From Methanomicrobia archaeon (GTDB taxonomy: Archaea > Halobacteriota > Syntropharchaeia > Alkanophagales > Methanospirareceae), in assembly GCA_016928455.1 (NCBI GenBank), contig JAFGKP010000020.1:1-7749 (forward strand): DNA of 7,749 bases. The letters run 5' to 3'. Positions 5,424 through 7,749 of the stretch are shown here, one piece after another (within the stretch, counting starts at the first letter, position 1; each line of letters starts with the position of its first letter). The position numbers and the translations under genes were made by a program. The notes beneath the pieces are model-generated. The model worked only from the letters and a program-made list of their open reading frames with translations, made no database searches and was not told the origin of the DNA.

Positions 5424-6065
5424 ATGGACGCAGTAGCTTTCTTCATCTACGCCTTCACCTCCTTCTTCATCATCGTCAATCCCATCGGCGGGATCATTAC
5501 CTTTATCTCGTTAACCGCACCAATGAGTGCGGCTGAACGCATTGCAATCGCCAAACGCGCGGTGACCGTCGCCTGTGTGCTGGCCGTCGTCTTCGCACTC
5601 GCTGGTGAGTTGATCTTGCGGATCTTCGGCGTGACCGTGGATTCCTTGCGGGTGGCGGGCGGCGTCCTGCTCTTCGTCGTTGCGCTTGATATGGTCCTGG
5701 GTCGAATCTCACGCGAGAGTGTGACCGAAGAGGAGATCCGGGATGCTGCGAGACGCGAGGATATCGCGGTCTTTCCGATTGCCACGCCCCTGCTCACCGG
5801 CCCGGGCGCCATAACGACCGTCATTGTCATCATACGAACCGGTCAGACCCTGGACTTAAAACTTATCGCGATCGGTGCCATCGTTCTCACTTTCGTGCTC
5901 TCCTACCTCATCTTCCGATACGCCGGCCAGATCTATAAGCTGCTGGGCGTGACGGGCTCGCTGGTGATCACGCGGGTAATGGGCCTCTTGCTGGGCGCAA
6001 TCGCGGTCAACTTCATAGCAACAGGGATCTGGAACATTTACCAGTCGCTGCTGGGTGCCGCTTAG
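5424..6065 (+). CDS. MarC family integral membrane protein
   Basis: A 213-residue membrane protein of the MarC/UPF0056 family, whose transport activity remains undefined; the old link to multiple antibiotic resistance in E. coli was not upheld. Family features are the N-terminal helix ending in IIVNPIGG (16-23), the segment LRVAGGVLLFVVALDMVLG (75-93), the hallmark FPIATPLLTGPGAITT (117-132), and the C-terminal helix RVMGLLLGAIAVNFIATGI (184-202). Six hydrophobic segments are apparent, separated by a charged cytosolic loop at about 94-114. Length is normal. ATG 5424 lacks a clear Shine-Dalgarno site and no good TATA box is seen, so the gene may be leaderless or cotranscribed with the transporter 77 bases upstream. 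It converges on the broken mgtC gene, with 25 bases between the stops. Confidence 0.92.
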   Translation: MDAVAFFIYAFTSFFIIVNPIGGIITFISLTAPMSAAERIAIAKRAVTVACVLAVVFALAGELILRIFGVTVDSLRVAGGVLLFVVALDMVLGRISRESVTEEEIRDAARREDIAVFPIATPLLTGPGAITTVIVIIRTGQTLDLKLIAIGAIVLTFVLSYLIFRYAGQIYKLLGVTGSLVITRVMGLLLGAIAVNFIATGIWNIYQSLLGAA

Positions 6066-6090
6066 CTTCGATTAGCGCAGCGTGGAGAGC

Positions 6091-6739
6091 TCACTGGTTA
6101 TTCCACCGGGACTTCAGCACGCCGTCCAACCCCATGATCATGTCACGCAACACTTCGAGATCCCGCATGGTGATGACCACACGAAAGATATCGGTATACG
6201 CACGCGGGGTATGGCTGATCTCGAAGCCTTCGATCTTGGGTTTGAACCTCTCGAGGGACGCCTTTACTTTCTCCTCCGGGAGGCTTTGGTCAAAGCTGCT
6301 GGTCACCCGATGCGAATGCCCGCCAAAGCCATGCTTCGCAAAGAGATACTCAATGAAGAAGACCATGAGACAGTGAAAGGTCGTGAACGCACCCGCCACA
6401 GTAATACCCCGCACCAAAGGCAACACCTGTCCCGCCGATGAGCCAGATGGCCGACGCGGTCGTAAATCCCATGACGGACGGGCCCTCTTTAATCAGCGTA
6501 CCCGCACCGAGGAAGCCGATGCCCGTGACCACGCCCGCGGCGATGGGAATACTGTAGCCGGCACCGATGAGACCCTCGGTAACGCTCATGAAGGCGCAGG
6601 CGCCTGAGGCGACGAGGGTGAACGTGCCGAAGCCGATCGATCGGTTTCATACGTATCTGCCGCTCGATGCCCACGAGCAGACCCGCCAGGAAGGCGAGCG
6701 AGAGCCGAAGTACGAGTATGGGACCGTGACGGAGTCCAT
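6091..6739 (-). pseudogene. MgtC/SapB family membrane protein, frameshifted
   Basis: Three minus-strand frames, read in turn, make one MgtC/SapB protein of about 215 residues. The first gives ILVLRLSLAFLAGLLVGIER then QIRMKPI. The second gives GFGTFTLVASGACAF, then GVVTGIGFLGAGTLIKEG, then GFTTASAIWLIGGTGVAFGAG. The third gives ITVAGAFTTFHCLMVFFIEY followed by an ACT-like C-terminal domain ending at TGA 6093-6091. The first junction is at GATCGATC (6635-6642): removing one GATC restores the frame as KPIGFGTF. The second lies near 6401-6410, where one extra base or two missing bases restore GAG(Y)ITVAG. ATG 6739 (MDSVTVP) is also out of frame with the first block, whose own frame has no standard start after a TAA at 6764-6762, suggesting a third lesion near 6720. 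Intact MgtC proteins aid survival at low magnesium. Decay or clustered sequencing errors could explain the breaks. Confidence 0.85.
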
Positions 6740-6779
6740 AGATCGAGTACCTTGCGTGGAGTTAACGGTGCTCGTTACA

Positions 6780-6787
6780 TTAATAAA
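6780..6787 (-). promoter_or_regulatory. TATA box of the broken mgtC gene
   Basis: On the minus strand this reads TTTATTAA, a fair archaeal TATA box. Transcription would start near 6757, about 18 bases before ATG 6739. An AAGGT sequence in that leader (6755-6751) could bind the ribosome. An apparently kept promoter fits recent damage to the gene or sequencing error. Confidence 0.4.
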
Positions 6788-6881
6788 TTACCGCTCGCTC
6801 ATTCTGCCGTCATTACAGACCGTGCCCAACCCTCGGGCTGCTCATCACAACCGCACCCTTTTCACGTTCTTTTTTGCTATT

Positions 6882-6896
6882 AAACCGTTTTAAACG
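6882..6896. repeat. Interlocked short dyads in the divergent intergenic region
   Basis: AAAC-C-GTTT (6882-6890) and CGTTT-T-AAACG (6886-6896) are two overlapping inverted repeats in a T-rich stretch (6858-6901). They lie midway between the divergent promoters of mgtC and the methyltransferase. They could bind a regulator, but no family can be named. Apart from this, 6790-6950 shows no gene, tRNA-like fold or repeat. Confidence 0.25.
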
Positions 6897-6954
6897 CTTT
6901 TTACGGGGGCCAGAAAGAGGTGTAGTGGTGCTTGGGACTGGCAGTGTCGAAAAT

Positions 6955-6968
6955 GATATATATATATC
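6955..6968 (+). promoter_or_regulatory. AT palindrome holding the upstream methyltransferase promoter
   Basis: GATATATATATATC is a perfect 14-base palindrome that offers a TBP site. Transcription from it would start near 6987 and give a leader of about 15 bases to ATG 7003. Because the palindrome reads the same on both strands, orientation depends on flanking BRE sequence, which is not obvious. Confidence 0.45.
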
Positions 6969-7002
6969 GATAACAGAATGAATGCTATCGTATTCAACGG
7001 CT

Positions 7003-7749
7003 ATGAATAAAGGGGAAGCGGGTATAAAAGAAAAGGCGATTTCACGGCAAAGAAAAGGACGAGAAAAGAAGACACTGGGCCCTGTAGCGAATTTGGAGGA
7101 GCATGTGAGTCCTGATTGGTGGCGACACCTCTTCAATTCGCTCTACTTGAAGACCGATGCGGACGTCGTGGATGATCCACGGGTCACTGGAAAGGAAGTC
7201 GAATTTGTTTCAGACCTGCTCCGGCTCGGATCTGACGAGCGGATACTGGATCTCTGCTGTGGTCAGGGCCGGCATTCATTGGAACTGGCTCGGCGCGGCT
7301 ACAGGAACGTCGAAGGGCTCGATCGCTCACATTTCCTCATCCATAGAGCGCGAATGCAGGCGAGGAAGGAGGGGCTCTCATTGCGGTTCCGCGAGGGCGA
7401 TGCGCGACGACTGCCGTATGCTTCGGATTCGTTTGACGCGGTGATGCTAATGGGCAACAGTTTTGGGTACTTTGAGACGGTTCACGACGACTTACGGGTA
7501 CTGAAGGAGATCTTCAGGGTATTGAAGCCCTGGGGGCGGTTCCTTATTGACGTGGCGGATGGTGCGTATCTCCGTGAGCACTTCCAGCCACGGTCCTGGG
7601 AATGGATTGACAAGAACCTCTTCGTCTGTCGTGAACGCTCGCTCACACTGGATGACCAGCGGTTGATCTCACGTGAGGTGGTGACGCATGTGAACAAAGG
7701 CGTGATTGTTGACCAACTCTATGCAGAGCGGCTCTACACACGGGAGAGC
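7003..7749 (+). CDS. Class I SAM-dependent methyltransferase, cut by the window end
   Basis: The frame is open from ATG 7003 to the last base, 249 residues without a stop. A Rossmann-type SAM-binding core is clear: motif I ILDLCCGQGRHSLELA at 81-96, the acidic residue after strand 2 in VEGLDRS (Asp107), GDARRLPYASDSFDAVML at 132-149, and LKEIFRVLKPWGRFLIDV at 167-184. The CCGQGRH form belongs to a common prokaryotic group of small-molecule or unassigned methyltransferases, so the substrate is unknown. Three starts are possible: ATG 6982 (after an in-frame TGA at 6979-6981), ATG 7003, and GTG 7105, which has GGAGGA 4 bases upstream and its own TATA box at 7023. Residues 1-34 are basic and A-rich in codons and may be non-coding. 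The core starts at about residue 35, so the domain call does not depend on this choice. Confidence 0.85.
   Translation, partial: MNKGEAGIKEKAISRQRKGREKKTLGPVANLEEHVSPDWWRHLFNSLYLKTDADVVDDPRVTGKEVEFVSDLLRLGSDERILDLCCGQGRHSLELARRGYRNVEGLDRSHFLIHRARMQARKEGLSLRFREGDARRLPYASDSFDAVMLMGNSFGYFETVHDDLRVLKEIFRVLKPWGRFLIDVADGAYLREHFQPRSWEWIDKNLFVCRERSLTLDDQRLISREVVTHVNKGVIVDQLYAERLYTRES
7023..7030 (+). promoter_or_regulatory. Second TATA box, possible promoter for the shorter methyltransferase
   Basis: TATAAAAG is a near-ideal archaeal TATA box. It would start a transcript near 7052, 53 bases ahead of GTG 7105, whose GGAGGA ribosome site is at 7095-7100. If used, it produces a methyltransferase lacking the basic N-terminal 34 residues. 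If the long form is real, the box lies inside coding sequence. Confidence 0.4.
7095..7100 (+). promoter_or_regulatory. Shine-Dalgarno site for alternative GTG start 7105
   Basis: GGAGGA ends 4 bases before GTG 7105, the best ribosome binding site near any of the three candidate starts. The first residues from that start would be (Met)SPDWWRHLF, directly ahead of the conserved methyltransferase domain. Confidence 0.5.

Noticed and set aside
6082..6607. Plus-strand open frames of 119, 80 and 74 codons opposite the MgtC region.
   Set aside because: They show no recognisable domain, while the minus strand encodes clear MgtC sequence in three consecutive blocks; they are shadows.
6790..6950. T-rich intergenic stretch searched for a tRNA, small RNA or CRISPR-like repeats.
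   Set aside because: No cloverleaf, no regularly spaced repeats and no convincing stem-loop other than the short dyads already listed.
7157..7444. Plus-strand 95-codon open frame within the methyltransferase.
   Set aside because: It is out of frame with the SAM-binding motifs and has no features of its own.

Overview
The window is archaeal, most likely from a euryarchaeon of the methanogen/ANME type. The main evidence is a run of archaeal translation and transcription genes: a two-KH-domain NusA-like protein of 144 residues, an archaeal-type S12 and an archaeal-type S7. A free-standing TRAM-domain protein, a class common in methanogens, supports this. So do TATA-box promoters about 26 bases ahead of inferred transcript starts and purine-rich Shine-Dalgarno sites. 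The closer guess of an ANME-1/Methanophagales-like lineage is an impression from protein style only and was not tested.

Layout. (1) 28-1551, plus strand: the end of the RNA polymerase/str-type operon, nusA - rpsL - rpsG. rpsL and rpsG sit tightly together. The elongation factor genes fusA and tuf, which follow rpsG in many euryarchaea, are absent. (2) 1552-2109: a promoter with an operator-like dyad, a leader of about 115 bases, a small TRAM RNA-binding protein and a clear hairpin/T-tract terminator. (3) 2110-5346: two tandem, roughly 70% identical 12-TM major facilitator transporters. Each has its own promoter region, and both carry the same 14-base element at the same distance from the start codon. 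(4) 5424-6065: a MarC-family membrane protein. (5) 6091-6739, minus strand: an MgtC/SapB-family membrane protein gene broken by at least two frameshifts, one of them explained by a GATC duplication. (6) 6740-7002: a divergent intergenic region. (7) 7003 to the window end, plus strand: a class I SAM-dependent methyltransferase that runs off the edge.

The first part is housekeeping information processing. From 2225 onward the window is accessory membrane transport (two MFS, MarC, decaying MgtC) followed by a methyltransferase. No mobile element, CRISPR array, tRNA or rRNA was seen. No new multi-gene system can be claimed. The most interesting signals are the duplicated transporter pair with its shared start-site element and strongly conserved cytosolic tail, the dyad over the TRAM promoter, and the early break of the str gene order.
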